Positions 56,373 to 64,000 of a stretch of DNA of 64,000 nucleotides are shown piece by piece. This DNA is from Algibacter pacificus (GTDB lineage Bacteria; Bacteroidota; Bacteroidia; Flavobacteriales; Flavobacteriaceae): the NCBI RefSeq assembly GCF_008033385.1, contig NZ_VOGY01000004.1, forward strand, positions 248,001 to 312,000, written 5' to 3'. How positions within the stretch are numbered: position 1 is the first letter of the stretch; every line of letters starts with the position of its first letter. The position numbers and the translations under genes are program-made. The notes beneath the pieces are model-generated. The model worked only from the letters and a program-made list of their open reading frames with translations. It had not been told where the DNA came from and ran no database searches.

Positions 56373-57388
56373 TGGAAAGCACTAGAACACTTACCGACAA
56401 AATTTTTCTAATCTTAAAAGGATTAGGTATGGGAGCTGCCAACAAAGTTCCTGGAATTTCTGGTGGTGTTGTGGCTTTTGTTGCTGGTTTTTACGAAGAG
56501 TTTATTTACGCCTTAAAAAAAGTAAACGGCAAAGCGTTTAAATTATTAATTAATGGCAGGTTTAAAAGTTTTTACAACTACATAAACGGTAAGTTTTTAA
56601 GCCTACTTTTTTTTGGAATGATTGTAAGTTATTTTAGTGTATCTAAAATACTAGATTACCTTATCAAGCATTACGAACTCTATGTTTGGAGTGTTTTCTT
56701 CGGCATGATAATTGGCTCTATTTATTACATTAGCAAAGATTTTAAAGATCGTAATTACAAAACATTTTTATCTTTAGCCATTGGGATATTAATTGGTGTT
56801 AGTATTAGTTTTTTAAGTCCAGCAAAAGAAAATGACAATTTATGGTTTGTGTTTTTTTGTGGTATTATAAGCGTATCGGGAATGACACTCCCTGGCTTTT
56901 CTGGTTCTTTCATTCTTATTTTACTAGGCAATTACGTGCTTCTTTTGGTGGACTCTGTCAATGCCCTTTACGATACCTTTTCCGAATTAATTAACGGCAA
57001 TTTCAGTTTTACATCAAACCCAGAACGTTTAAGATTACTAGAAGTTTTAGCTGTTTTCACTCTAGGCTCTATTACCGGCTTAGTTACGTTTTCACATCTA
57101 TTAAGCTATATACTAAAATATTACAAAAGTATTACAACTTCCGCGATATTAGGGTTTATTATTGGATCTCTAGGCGTGGTTTGGCCTTGGAAAAAAACCA
57201 TTTACAAACTGGGTCCACGTGGAGAATTTCTATTCGACTCTACAGGATCGAAAGTCGTGAAAAATTATCAACGTTTTTTCCCAGAATTAAACACCGACAC
57301 CTATTTAGCCATTGCTTTCATTTTACTAGGTATTGCCTTAGTTTTAGCCTTGGAATGGTATGGGCAAAAAACAAGACATTTAAAATAA
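56372..57388 (+). CDS. DUF368 (PopT-like) polyprenyl-phosphate transporter, copy 2
   Basis: A 338-residue paralogue of the preceding protein: MGAANKVPGISGGVVAFVAGFYEEFI at about 19-44, SGMTLPGFSGSFILILLGNYVLLL in the second half, and ITTSAILGFIIGSLGVVWPWKK. Start ATG shares its first base with the TAA of copy 1 (TAATG), so the two are translationally coupled and may form a heteromer. Divergence between copies is high enough that it is an old duplication. aroE follows 21 bases downstream. Confidence 0.85.
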   Translation: MESTRTLTDKIFLILKGLGMGAANKVPGISGGVVAFVAGFYEEFIYALKKVNGKAFKLLINGRFKSFYNYINGKFLSLLFFGMIVSYFSVSKILDYLIKHYELYVWSVFFGMIIGSIYYISKDFKDRNYKTFLSLAIGILIGVSISFLSPAKENDNLWFVFFCGIISVSGMTLPGFSGSFILILLGNYVLLLVDSVNALYDTFSELINGNFSFTSNPERLRLLEVLAVFTLGSITGLVTFSHLLSYILKYYKSITTSAILGFIIGSLGVVWPWKKTIYKLGPRGEFLFDSTGSKVVKNYQRFFPELNTDTYLAIAFILLGIALVLALEWYGQKTRHLK

Positions 57389-57409
57389 TAATATAAAAAA
57401 CATTTTCTC

Positions 57410-58147
57410 GTGAATAAATTAGGACTTTTAGGAAAAAACATATCATATTCGTTTTCAAGAAATTATTTTAAAGAAAAATTTCAAAAAGAAAACATTGCAG
57501 ATACTAGTTACGAAAATTTCGATTTAGAAAGTATCGATCTATTTCCATCAATTATAAAAAACACCCAAAACATAAAAGGCTTAAACGTCACCATTCCGTA
57601 CAAAGAAGCTGTTATGCCTTATTTAGACAAAATCAATAAAAAAGCCAAAGCTATTGGTGCTGTAAACACCATAAAAGTGACTAAAAAAGGAAAACTCGTC
57701 GGCTACAATACCGATTGTTACGGATTTAAAAACACCCTAAAACCTTTCATAAAATCGCATCATAAAAAAGCTTTAATTCTAGGCACTGGTGGGGCTAGTA
57801 AAGCGGTGGCTTTCAGCTTAAATGAATTAGGAATTGAATACAAATACGTGTCCCGAAAAGCAGCTGAAAAAGTAACTTTCACGTACAATGATTTAACAGA
57901 AAACATTATTTCAGATCATCAAATTATTGTAAACTGTACGCCATTAGGCACCTTCCCAGATGTTAATGTTTGTGCAAACATTCCGTACAGCGGCATAACC
58001 GACAAACATATTTTATTCGATTTAATTTATAACCCAAATGAAACTAAATTCTTAAAACAAGGTAAAGATCAAGGCGCAATTACCATCAACGGATTAAATA
58101 TGCTTAAATTGCAAGCAGAAAAATCCTGGGCCATTTGGGATTTATAA
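57410..58147 (+). CDS. aroE: Shikimate dehydrogenase
   Basis: The 245-residue enzyme reduces 3-dehydroshikimate with NADPH. It has the shikimate site LGKNISYSFSRNYF and NVTIPYKEAVMPYLDKI, the catalytic-region AIGAVNTI, NADP loop LGTGGASKAVAFSL and NCTPLGTFPD, ending QGAITINGLNMLKLQAEKSW. The start is GTG at 57410, which gives the usual NKLGLLGKNISYS N-terminus. Slightly short, as in other Bacteroidota. Confidence 0.95.
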   Translation: MNKLGLLGKNISYSFSRNYFKEKFQKENIADTSYENFDLESIDLFPSIIKNTQNIKGLNVTIPYKEAVMPYLDKINKKAKAIGAVNTIKVTKKGKLVGYNTDCYGFKNTLKPFIKSHHKKALILGTGGASKAVAFSLNELGIEYKYVSRKAAEKVTFTYNDLTENIISDHQIIVNCTPLGTFPDVNVCANIPYSGITDKHILFDLIYNPNETKFLKQGKDQGAITINGLNMLKLQAEKSWAIWDL

Positions 58148-58236
58148 AAAATATACGCACCTAAGCCTTTGTAAATAATAGACTTGTTAGTATCTTTAAA
58201 GTCTAGAGTAATAACAACGAACCTAAACATTTTAAA

Positions 58237-60225
58237 ATGTCTGACTTAAATAATCCTAATACGGAAAACGAAAAAAACGTTACCCCTATAAACAATGAAT
58301 CTACAACTACAGAAACATCATCTATTGAAACTGTAAAACCAGAAGATTCGAAACATTCTGAAACCACTAAAGTTGAAGAAACTACTGCTGTAAATCCAGA
58401 ACCATCTAAAGCTGAAAACGAACACGACGAAGTTATTAATGAAATTGAAGAATCGAATGCTGAAGATGCAGAAGATGAAGGCAATAAAGACAGGCATACA
58501 ATTGAGGTAAAAGAATACGATAGCATGTCGCTGGAAGCTTTAGCCGTTGAATTGGAAAAACTTGTAAAGTCGGAAAAAGTTCAGGCTATAAAAACGCATG
58601 TCGATGGAATTAATGCGGAATTTAAAACAAAATTCCAAGCATTAGTTGAAGAAAAAAAAGAAGATTTTTTAAATGATGGCGGGAATGAAATAGACTTCTA
58701 CTTCTCCTCTCCTATAGAAAAACGTTACAAAGCAGCTTATAAAGAATATCGCAATAAAATAAGTGATCACTATAAAAGTTTAGAGAAAAACTTAAAACAA
58801 AACCTTAGCGATAAACTTGAAATTATTGAAGAACTAAAAGGGTTAATAAATGTTGAAGAAAACATAAACACCACCTATAAACACTTTAAAGAATTACAAG
58901 AACGCTGGAGAAATACAGGACCAATTCCTCGTGATAAATATAATAATGCATGGAATAGTTACCACCACCATGTTGAAATGTTTTACGATTTTTTACACCT
59001 AAATAGAGACTTACGCGATTTAGATTTCAAACATAATTTAGAAAAGAAATTATTAATTATTGAACGCGCCGAGGAGTTAGCACAAGATGATAATGTAATG
59101 AGATCCTTTAGAGAACTTCAAGAATTACACAAAATGTGGAAAGAAGAACTAGGACCTGTAGGTAAAGAACATCGTGAAGAAATTTGGGATCGCTTTAAAG
59201 CGGCTACAAAAATTATTAACGACAAACGCCAAGCCTATTATAAAGAAATAGATAAAGTTTACGAAAAAAACTTAGAAACTAAACTTGAAATTATTTCAAA
59301 CATTCAAGTTATTGCGCAACAACAAACTGGATCGCATAACGAATGGCAAAAACGTATTAAAATTATCGAAGACTTAAGAAATCAATTTTTTAATGCCGGA
59401 AAAGTACCCTTGAAAGTTAATGAAGATACTTGGGCTAAATTTAAAGATGCCGTAAGAACTTTTAATAGAAATAAAAACGCTTATTATAAAAATCTTAAAA
59501 AAGAGCAATATACCAATTTACAAAAAAAATTGGAATTAATTAAAATTGCTGAAGATAATAAAGACAGTGAAGATACGGCCGTAACAACACCTTTGATGAA
59601 AAAAATTCAAGGGGATTGGAAAAAAATTGGACACGTACCAAGAAAAGATAGCGACAAAATTTGGAAACAATTTAAAGCAGCTTGCAACCATTATTTCGAT
59701 AAAATACATGCCAAACGAAATGCAGCAAGCCAAGAACAAATTGATGCTTTTAATAAAAAAGCAGCATTGCTAGATACGCTTAAAACCGTAAAACCTTCGG
59801 GCGATAAGGAAAAAGATATAGAAGCTATTAAAGCGGAAATTAAAGTTTGGAAAACCTTAGGCCATGTCCCTAATGACAAACGTTATATTGACGATAAATT
59901 TCAAAAAACCATAGACGATTTATTATCCAATTTAAAAATGGATAAAACTGAAATCGAAATGATTAAGTATGAAAACAAATTAGACAGTTTATCTTCTGCC
60001 GATGGTGATACTAGAAATTTAGATAATGAACGCTTATTTATCCGTAAAAAAATGGACGAAGTAAAAGCGCAAATTAATCAATTAGAAAACAACTTACAGT
60101 TTTTTACTAATGTAGATGATAATAATCCATTGGTTAAAGATGTACACAATAATATAAAAGGACATAAAAGCGCTTTAAATATATGGAAAGAAAAATTAAA
60201 AAAAATTAAAGAACGCTACCAATAA
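58237..60225 (+). CDS. DUF349 coiled-helix protein
   Basis: The 662-residue soluble protein opens with about 85 low-complexity, Glu/Thr/Ser-rich residues and then contains repeated DUF349 helical units, e.g. FKELQERWRNTGPIPRDKYNNAWNSY, FRELQELHKMWKEELGPVGKEHREEIWDRFKAA, KKIQGDWKKIGHVPRKDSDKIWKQFKAACNHYF. It ends in coiled coil. The family function is unknown. Followed by a strong terminator. Confidence 0.9.
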   Translation: MSDLNNPNTENEKNVTPINNESTTTETSSIETVKPEDSKHSETTKVEETTAVNPEPSKAENEHDEVINEIEESNAEDAEDEGNKDRHTIEVKEYDSMSLEALAVELEKLVKSEKVQAIKTHVDGINAEFKTKFQALVEEKKEDFLNDGGNEIDFYFSSPIEKRYKAAYKEYRNKISDHYKSLEKNLKQNLSDKLEIIEELKGLINVEENINTTYKHFKELQERWRNTGPIPRDKYNNAWNSYHHHVEMFYDFLHLNRDLRDLDFKHNLEKKLLIIERAEELAQDDNVMRSFRELQELHKMWKEELGPVGKEHREEIWDRFKAATKIINDKRQAYYKEIDKVYEKNLETKLEIISNIQVIAQQQTGSHNEWQKRIKIIEDLRNQFFNAGKVPLKVNEDTWAKFKDAVRTFNRNKNAYYKNLKKEQYTNLQKKLELIKIAEDNKDSEDTAVTTPLMKKIQGDWKKIGHVPRKDSDKIWKQFKAACNHYFDKIHAKRNAASQEQIDAFNKKAALLDTLKTVKPSGDKEKDIEAIKAEIKVWKTLGHVPNDKRYIDDKFQKTIDDLLSNLKMDKTEIEMIKYENKLDSLSSADGDTRNLDNERLFIRKKMDEVKAQINQLENNLQFFTNVDDNNPLVKDVHNNIKGHKSALNIWKEKLKKIKERYQ

Positions 60226-60244
60226 ATCCGCTTATTTATAATTT

Positions 60245-60282
60245 AAATAGCGCCTAGAAATTATATTTCTAAGCGCTATTTT
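60245..60282 (+). terminator. Intrinsic terminator after the DUF349 gene
   Basis: AAATAGCGC (60245-60253) pairs with GCGCTATTT (60273-60281), and AGAAAT (60256-60261) with ATTTCT (60265-60270), with a mismatched pair between. T-rich sequence follows. Confidence 0.85.
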
Positions 60283-60315
60283 ATTTTGTAAATTTGAACA
60301 AAACCAACCAATTCT

Positions 60316-61953
60316 ATGAAAACGTTATTTTTAGTCCCCTGTTTGTTAGTTAGTATCGCAATAAAAGCCCAAGGTTTACTTAGCGAAAAACAACATTTTA
60401 CCAAACAAGACACACTTCGAGGCAGTATAACTCCAGAACGTGAATGGTGGGATTTAACTTATTATCATTTGGATATAAAAGTAAACCCAGAAGAGAAATT
60501 TATTTCAGGAAAAAACACCGTTCAATATAAAGTATTAAAACCAGCATCGGTAATGCAAATCGATTTGCAAACGCCCTTAAAAATCACTAAAGTTATTCAA
60601 GACAACATTGAACTTGCTGTTAAACATGAAGGCAACGCTCATTTTATACAACTTAAAGAAAACCAACCCATAAATACGATAAAAAGTCTTGATATATATT
60701 ATGAAGGTCATCCAAAAGAAGCCGTTAACGCCCCATGGGATGGCGGAATTTCTTGGAAAAAAGACAATAATGGAAATCATTTTATAGCCTCGTCTTGCCA
60801 AGGTTTAGGAGCCAGTGTTTGGTGGCCTTGCAAAGACCATATGTACGATGAAGTGGACAGTATGCTTATTAGTGTAAACGTACCAAAGGATTTAATGGAT
60901 GTGTCAAACGGAAGATTACGTCGTGTAGAACAAATTAATGACACCAAAACCTACAGCTGGTTTGTGAAAAACCCAATTAATAATTATGGTGTTAATATAA
61001 ACATTGGCGATTATGCTCATTTTTCTGAAGTTTATAATGGACAAGGTGGTTTTTTAGATATGGATTATTATGTATTAAAAGACAACTTAGATAAAGCTAA
61101 AATCCAATTTAAAGATGCGACAAAAATGATGAAAGCCTTCGAGCATTGGTTTGGGCAATATCCTTTTTACGCCGATGGCTATAAACTTGTAGAAGTTCCC
61201 TATTTAGGAATGGAACATCAAAGCTCGGTTACCTATGGCAATAAATACCAAAATGGCTATTTAGGGCGCGATTTATCAGAAACAGGTTGGGGATTAAAGT
61301 TCGATTTTATTATTATTCACGAATCGGGACACGAATGGTTTGCAAATAATATAACCGATAAAGACATTGCCGATATGTGGATACACGAAAGCTTTACAGC
61401 CTATTCCGAAGGTTTGTTTTTAGATTATTACTATGGTAAAAAAGCCGCGGCCGAATATGTCATTGGCACTAGAAAAAAAATTATAAACAATAGTCCAATT
61501 ATTGGAACATATAACGTGAACCATGAAGGTTCGGGCGATATGTACTACAAAGGAGCCAACATGCTCCATACCTTACGTCAACTTATTAGTGATGATGAAA
61601 AATGGCGACAAATACTTCGCAAAATGAACCTTACTTTTTACCATCAAACGGTAACAACACAACAAATTGAAAACTTTTTATCTGAAGAAACAGACATCGA
61701 TTTAACAGCATTTTTCAATCAATATTTAAGAACTATTAAAATTCCTACATTAGAATATTCTCTTAAAAATAAATCTTTAAAATACAGATGGACAAACATA
61801 GTTGAAGGTTTTGATATGCCCATTCAGGTTTTAATAAACAATGAAGAATCTTGGATAAATCCTTCTTCCGAATGGAAAACATTAGAATTAAATTCAAAAA
61901 ATCCTAACTTTGAAATAGATAACGATTTTTATGTTTATTCAAAAAAAATATAA
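60316..61953 (+). CDS. M1-family zinc metallopeptidase, short form
   Basis: The 545-residue exported peptidase has a signal peptide (residues 1-19) and the zinc site HESGHEWF with H335, H339 and E358 (MWIHESFTAYSEGL). The usual GAMEN exopeptidase motif is replaced by LGMEHQSS (298-304), which alters the binding of the substrate N-terminus. It stops after a small C-terminal segment and lacks the large helical domain of full-length aminopeptidase N. Function: peptide breakdown at the envelope. ydeI-like gene follows 5 bases later. Confidence 0.92.
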   Translation: MKTLFLVPCLLVSIAIKAQGLLSEKQHFTKQDTLRGSITPEREWWDLTYYHLDIKVNPEEKFISGKNTVQYKVLKPASVMQIDLQTPLKITKVIQDNIELAVKHEGNAHFIQLKENQPINTIKSLDIYYEGHPKEAVNAPWDGGISWKKDNNGNHFIASSCQGLGASVWWPCKDHMYDEVDSMLISVNVPKDLMDVSNGRLRRVEQINDTKTYSWFVKNPINNYGVNINIGDYAHFSEVYNGQGGFLDMDYYVLKDNLDKAKIQFKDATKMMKAFEHWFGQYPFYADGYKLVEVPYLGMEHQSSVTYGNKYQNGYLGRDLSETGWGLKFDFIIIHESGHEWFANNITDKDIADMWIHESFTAYSEGLFLDYYYGKKAAAEYVIGTRKKIINNSPIIGTYNVNHEGSGDMYYKGANMLHTLRQLISDDEKWRQILRKMNLTFYHQTVTTQQIENFLSEETDIDLTAFFNQYLRTIKIPTLEYSLKNKSLKYRWTNIVEGFDMPIQVLINNEESWINPSSEWKTLELNSKNPNFEIDNDFYVYSKKI

Positions 61954-61958
61954 TCTTT

Positions 61959-62531
61959 TTGAAAACACCAGAGTTATATTTTAAAACGCATATTGAATGG
62001 CGCAAATGGCTTCATGAAAATTATAAAAATTATAAAGGAATACATTTAATATTTTATAAAGTTGAAAACAAAGAAGCTTCTATGCGTTGGGAAGATGCCG
62101 TAAAAGTAGCGCTTTGCTATGGTTGGATAGATTCTACCGTAAAAAGTTTAGGAAACGGAAAGCGCCGACAATACTTTTCACCAAGAAACCCTAAAAGCGT
62201 TTGGAGTGCACTTAATAAAACATATATTGAAACCCTTTTAAAGGAGAATTTAATGCATAATTCGGGGTTAAAAACCATAGAAATAGCTAAAAAAAATGGT
62301 AGCTGGACGGCTCTGGATAATGTTGAAAAAGGCATTATTCCAGATGAATTACAACGCGCGTTTCATAAAAACCCTCAAGCTTTTGAAAACTATAATAATT
62401 TTGCACCATCCTATAAAAAAGGGTATTTATACTGGTTAAACCAAGCCAAACGAGAAGCCACTATAAAAAAACGCATAACTGAAATTATTCAGTTATGCGC
62501 TAATAATATTAAAAGTAGAGATACTAGATAG
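61959..62531 (+). CDS. YdeI/OmpD-associated family protein
   Basis: The 190-residue protein has the YdeI family pattern: ELYFKTHIEWRKWLHENYKNYKGIHLIFYK, MRWEDAVKVALCYGWIDSTVKSLGNGKRRQYFSPRNPKSVWSALNKTYI, and the C-terminal PSYKKGYLYWLNQAKREATIKKRITEIIQ. The TTG start at 61959 is directly after the peptidase gene. The C-terminal coding stretch also holds the terminator for the opposite-strand glycosyltransferase gene. The function is uncertain. Confidence 0.88.
   Translation: MKTPELYFKTHIEWRKWLHENYKNYKGIHLIFYKVENKEASMRWEDAVKVALCYGWIDSTVKSLGNGKRRQYFSPRNPKSVWSALNKTYIETLLKENLMHNSGLKTIEIAKKNGSWTALDNVEKGIIPDELQRAFHKNPQAFENYNNFAPSYKKGYLYWLNQAKREATIKKRITEIIQLCANNIKSRDTR
62465..62499 (-). terminator. 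Terminator for the glycosyltransferase gene, lying inside the YdeI gene
   Basis: CGCATAACTGAA (62472-62483) and TTCAGTTATGCG (62488-62499) are exact 12-base arms with a 4-base loop; read on the minus strand the stem is followed by seven T residues (62471-62465). It ends the gene at 62546 and lies within the opposing coding sequence. Confidence 0.85.
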
Positions 62532-62545
62532 CCTTAGGCTTTATC

Positions 62546-63826
62546 TTAATAAAATAAATTAGACTCCATAGTTCGCTGGTTAATAGAACTAGTAAACACC
62601 TGCAGCATGCGTTTTGCTATACCTGTCCAACCAAAATTACGTCGTGCAAAACGAGCACCTTCTACAGATAGTTCATTACGCATTTTAGGATACAATAAAG
62701 GCATAGCCATCATAGCACCAAATTCAACAGGTCTATGCGGATCGGCAAACAAAGCCTGATTTCCAAAATCTATTAAATCGTACAATCCGCCATGCACAGT
62801 AACAACACTTGGCGTACCACAGGCCATAGCTTCAATAGCTACCATACCAAAAGGTTCGTAACGCGATGGCATAACAAAAATATTAGCCGCACGGTATACA
62901 TTGGCTAAATCTTCATCTGCTATATAATTTTTCCAGGTTATTTTATCTAAAACACCTAATTCTTTGGCTAGCTTTTTTAGACCAGCAACCCCTTTATCAT
63001 CTTGCTCAGACTGATCGCCACCAATGGCAGCCACTAATCGCGCTTCTGGACAAAGTTCAAAAACTGTTGGTAGCGCTCTAATAAGTAAATCGTACCCCTT
63101 ATTATGTGCCATTCTTCCTAAGGCTAAAATATCGGTAGGTTGTATATCATATTTAGCTCGAATTTTATCATTCTCTTTTGTTGGAACAGGGTAAAATCTG
63201 TTTTCATCAATTCCGGGAGGAATCATGGTGCAATTTCTAGAAAGCACATCATATTGCTGGGTTAATAAATCAACTTGCGGCAAAGTTGTTGCTACAATAT
63301 GATTACACATTTGATAAACAAAATATTCCTTTCTAATACGTTCTTTAAACCTATAGGTCTTTTCCATTTCCTTTTCATCCATATCGCTTCCCATACTGTG
63401 TTGTTTCCACCACCCTAAAGAATGCGGTGTATGTACGTGAGACACCCCTAGTTCTTCGGCTATTTTTTGTCCAGCCCAACCAGCATCCCAGTAATGAGAA
63501 TAAACAACATCATATTTTTTGTTATTCTTTTTTATTGCCGCCAAAGTATTGGTTACAAAAGCTTTAAGATGATCGTGCATATCCTCTTTTCTAATAAACT
63601 TTTTTCCTCCAAAAGGAATACGCCATACACTATAATTTTCGTGTACATGATCATATTCAGGTTGATTTTCAAACTGTCGTGTTACTAAATCGACACGTTT
63701 ACCTAATCTACTAAAACGTTCTGCTAACTCTAGAACATAAACGACTTGGCCGCCCGTATCTGGTTTACCTAATTCCGGATTGGCTGCTACATATCCATGT
63801 AAAGAGATCATTAAAATTGACTTCAT
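62546..63826 (-). CDS. GT4 glycosyltransferase, sucrose-phosphate-synthase-like
   Basis: The 426-residue GT-B enzyme has the N-terminal donor-domain loop LHGYVAANPELGKPDTGGQVVYVLELAERFSRLGKRVDLVTR, VYSHYWDAGWAG and HTPHSLGWWK, and the C-terminal nucleotide-sugar site ALGRMAHNKGYDLLIRAL, EPFGMVAIEAMACGTPSVV. These are the marks of sucrose-phosphate synthase or mannosylfructose-phosphate-synthase-type enzymes. It is paired with a glycoside hydrolase gene on the same strand. The exact acceptor cannot be read from sequence. Confidence 0.85.
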   Translation of the reverse strand: MKSILMISLHGYVAANPELGKPDTGGQVVYVLELAERFSRLGKRVDLVTRQFENQPEYDHVHENYSVWRIPFGGKKFIRKEDMHDHLKAFVTNTLAAIKKNNKKYDVVYSHYWDAGWAGQKIAEELGVSHVHTPHSLGWWKQHSMGSDMDEKEMEKTYRFKERIRKEYFVYQMCNHIVATTLPQVDLLTQQYDVLSRNCTMIPPGIDENRFYPVPTKENDKIRAKYDIQPTDILALGRMAHNKGYDLLIRALPTVFELCPEARLVAAIGGDQSEQDDKGVAGLKKLAKELGVLDKITWKNYIADEDLANVYRAANIFVMPSRYEPFGMVAIEAMACGTPSVVTVHGGLYDLIDFGNQALFADPHRPVEFGAMMAMPLLYPKMRNELSVEGARFARRNFGWTGIAKRMLQVFTSSINQRTMESNLFY

Positions 63827-63847
63827 AATTTTATCGTTTTTAGTTTA

Positions 63848-64000
63848 TTATTTCTTAATTATTTTTAAATCGTGACAAGCAGAAATGTATTGCGCTGCAG
63901 ACCATGCTTGATAGGCTTTTCCCATAGCTTTTCCCGATATACCATGTGCCCATTCATTAAACTCCCATTCTTCATTTAAACCTTCCTTATTAATTAATGC
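63848..64000 (-). CDS. C-terminus of a glycoside hydrolase ((alpha/alpha)6 type), truncated by window edge
   Basis: Fifty residues are visible, ending in TAA: LINKEGLNEEWEFNEWAHGISGKAMGKAYQAWSAAQYISA and so on. The FNEW.HG..GK.MG..YQAWSAA pattern is typical of the C-terminal end of six-hairpin hydrolases such as amylo-1,6-glucosidase/invertase-like (GH63/GH100/GH133-like) enzymes. The start is outside the window. It is 22 bases upstream of the glycosyltransferase gene on the same strand, which suggests a joint role in oligosaccharide or sucrose-type sugar metabolism. Confidence 0.6.
   Translation of the reverse strand, partial: ALINKEGLNEEWEFNEWAHGISGKAMGKAYQAWSAAQYISACHDLKIIKK

Overview
The window looks like an ordinary, gene-dense chromosomal stretch from a marine-type member of the Flavobacteriaceae (Bacteroidota). 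The reasons are the low G+C content, the almost complete lack of Shine-Dalgarno sequences in front of genes, frequent TTG starts, several perfect TAnnTTTG -7 promoter boxes, and family content typical of flavobacteria: an Oar-like TonB-dependent receptor, an OstA-like protein, DUF349, DUF368, DUF2279, DUF6495 and a pRiA4b-type protein. I cannot name the genus. No prophage, insertion sequence, CRISPR array, rRNA or tRNA gene was seen.

Layout. 1-2.5 kb: the end of a heme A synthase gene and three small accessory genes. 2.6-9.3 kb: ligA, prmC and an acetyltransferase on the minus strand, then a compact plus-strand run (lipoprotein, ribD, HAD phosphatase, YigZ), then a thioesterase. 9.4-12 kb: dnaA, a low-molecular-weight phosphatase and an RsmI-like methylase. 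12-16.1 kb: a minus-strand cell-wall group (lysozyme-like protein, DUF2279, mltG, acetyltransferase, dapF). 16.4-21.1 kb: HtrA/DegP protease, a coiled-coil membrane protein, trmD, a DTW-domain tRNA enzyme and rplS, with a structured-RNA candidate before rplS. 21.1-21.9 kb: an 835-base gap without a gene. 21.9-25 kb: the galactose (Leloir) operon galM-galK-galT. 25-33.2 kb, minus strand: mazG, hisS, a DUF6495 protein, a glycerophosphodiesterase, the Oar-like receptor, and the ribosomal operon rpsF-rpsR-rplI. 33.4-40 kb: a LytTR regulator, priA, a DUF2147 protein, a YihY membrane protein, nadC, rlmH and hpf. 40.1-45.4 kb: a lone receiver protein overlapping a 1624-residue sensor kinase with about nine PAS domains. 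45.7-53.9 kb: rdgB, spoT/relA, a Fur-family regulator, purA, an OstA-like protein with an extra carbohydrate-binding-like domain, and a class III aminotransferase. 54-62.5 kb: a TPR protein, two tandem DUF368 transporters, aroE, a DUF349 protein, an M1 peptidase and a YdeI protein. 62.5-64 kb, minus strand: a sucrose-phosphate-synthase-like glycosyltransferase and the end of a glycoside hydrolase.

How the genes fit together. Most are core genes for replication, translation, cell wall, NAD, riboflavin and purine metabolism. The groups that share a job are galM-galK-galT, rpsF-rpsR-rplI, dapF-mltG with the lysozyme-like protein (envelope), spoT-fur-purA (stringent response, metal or stress control, purine nucleotides), the kinase-receiver pair, and the glycosyltransferase-hydrolase pair at the right edge. 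Intrinsic terminators are well defined and mark most transcript ends.

The least explained parts are the RNA-like element at 20449-20599, the 835-base gap ending in a 14-bp hairpin with an AGGAGG loop, the full-strength Shine-Dalgarno sequence far upstream of dnaA, the PAS repeat expansion, the OstA fusion, and several clean palindromes upstream of membrane-protein genes.
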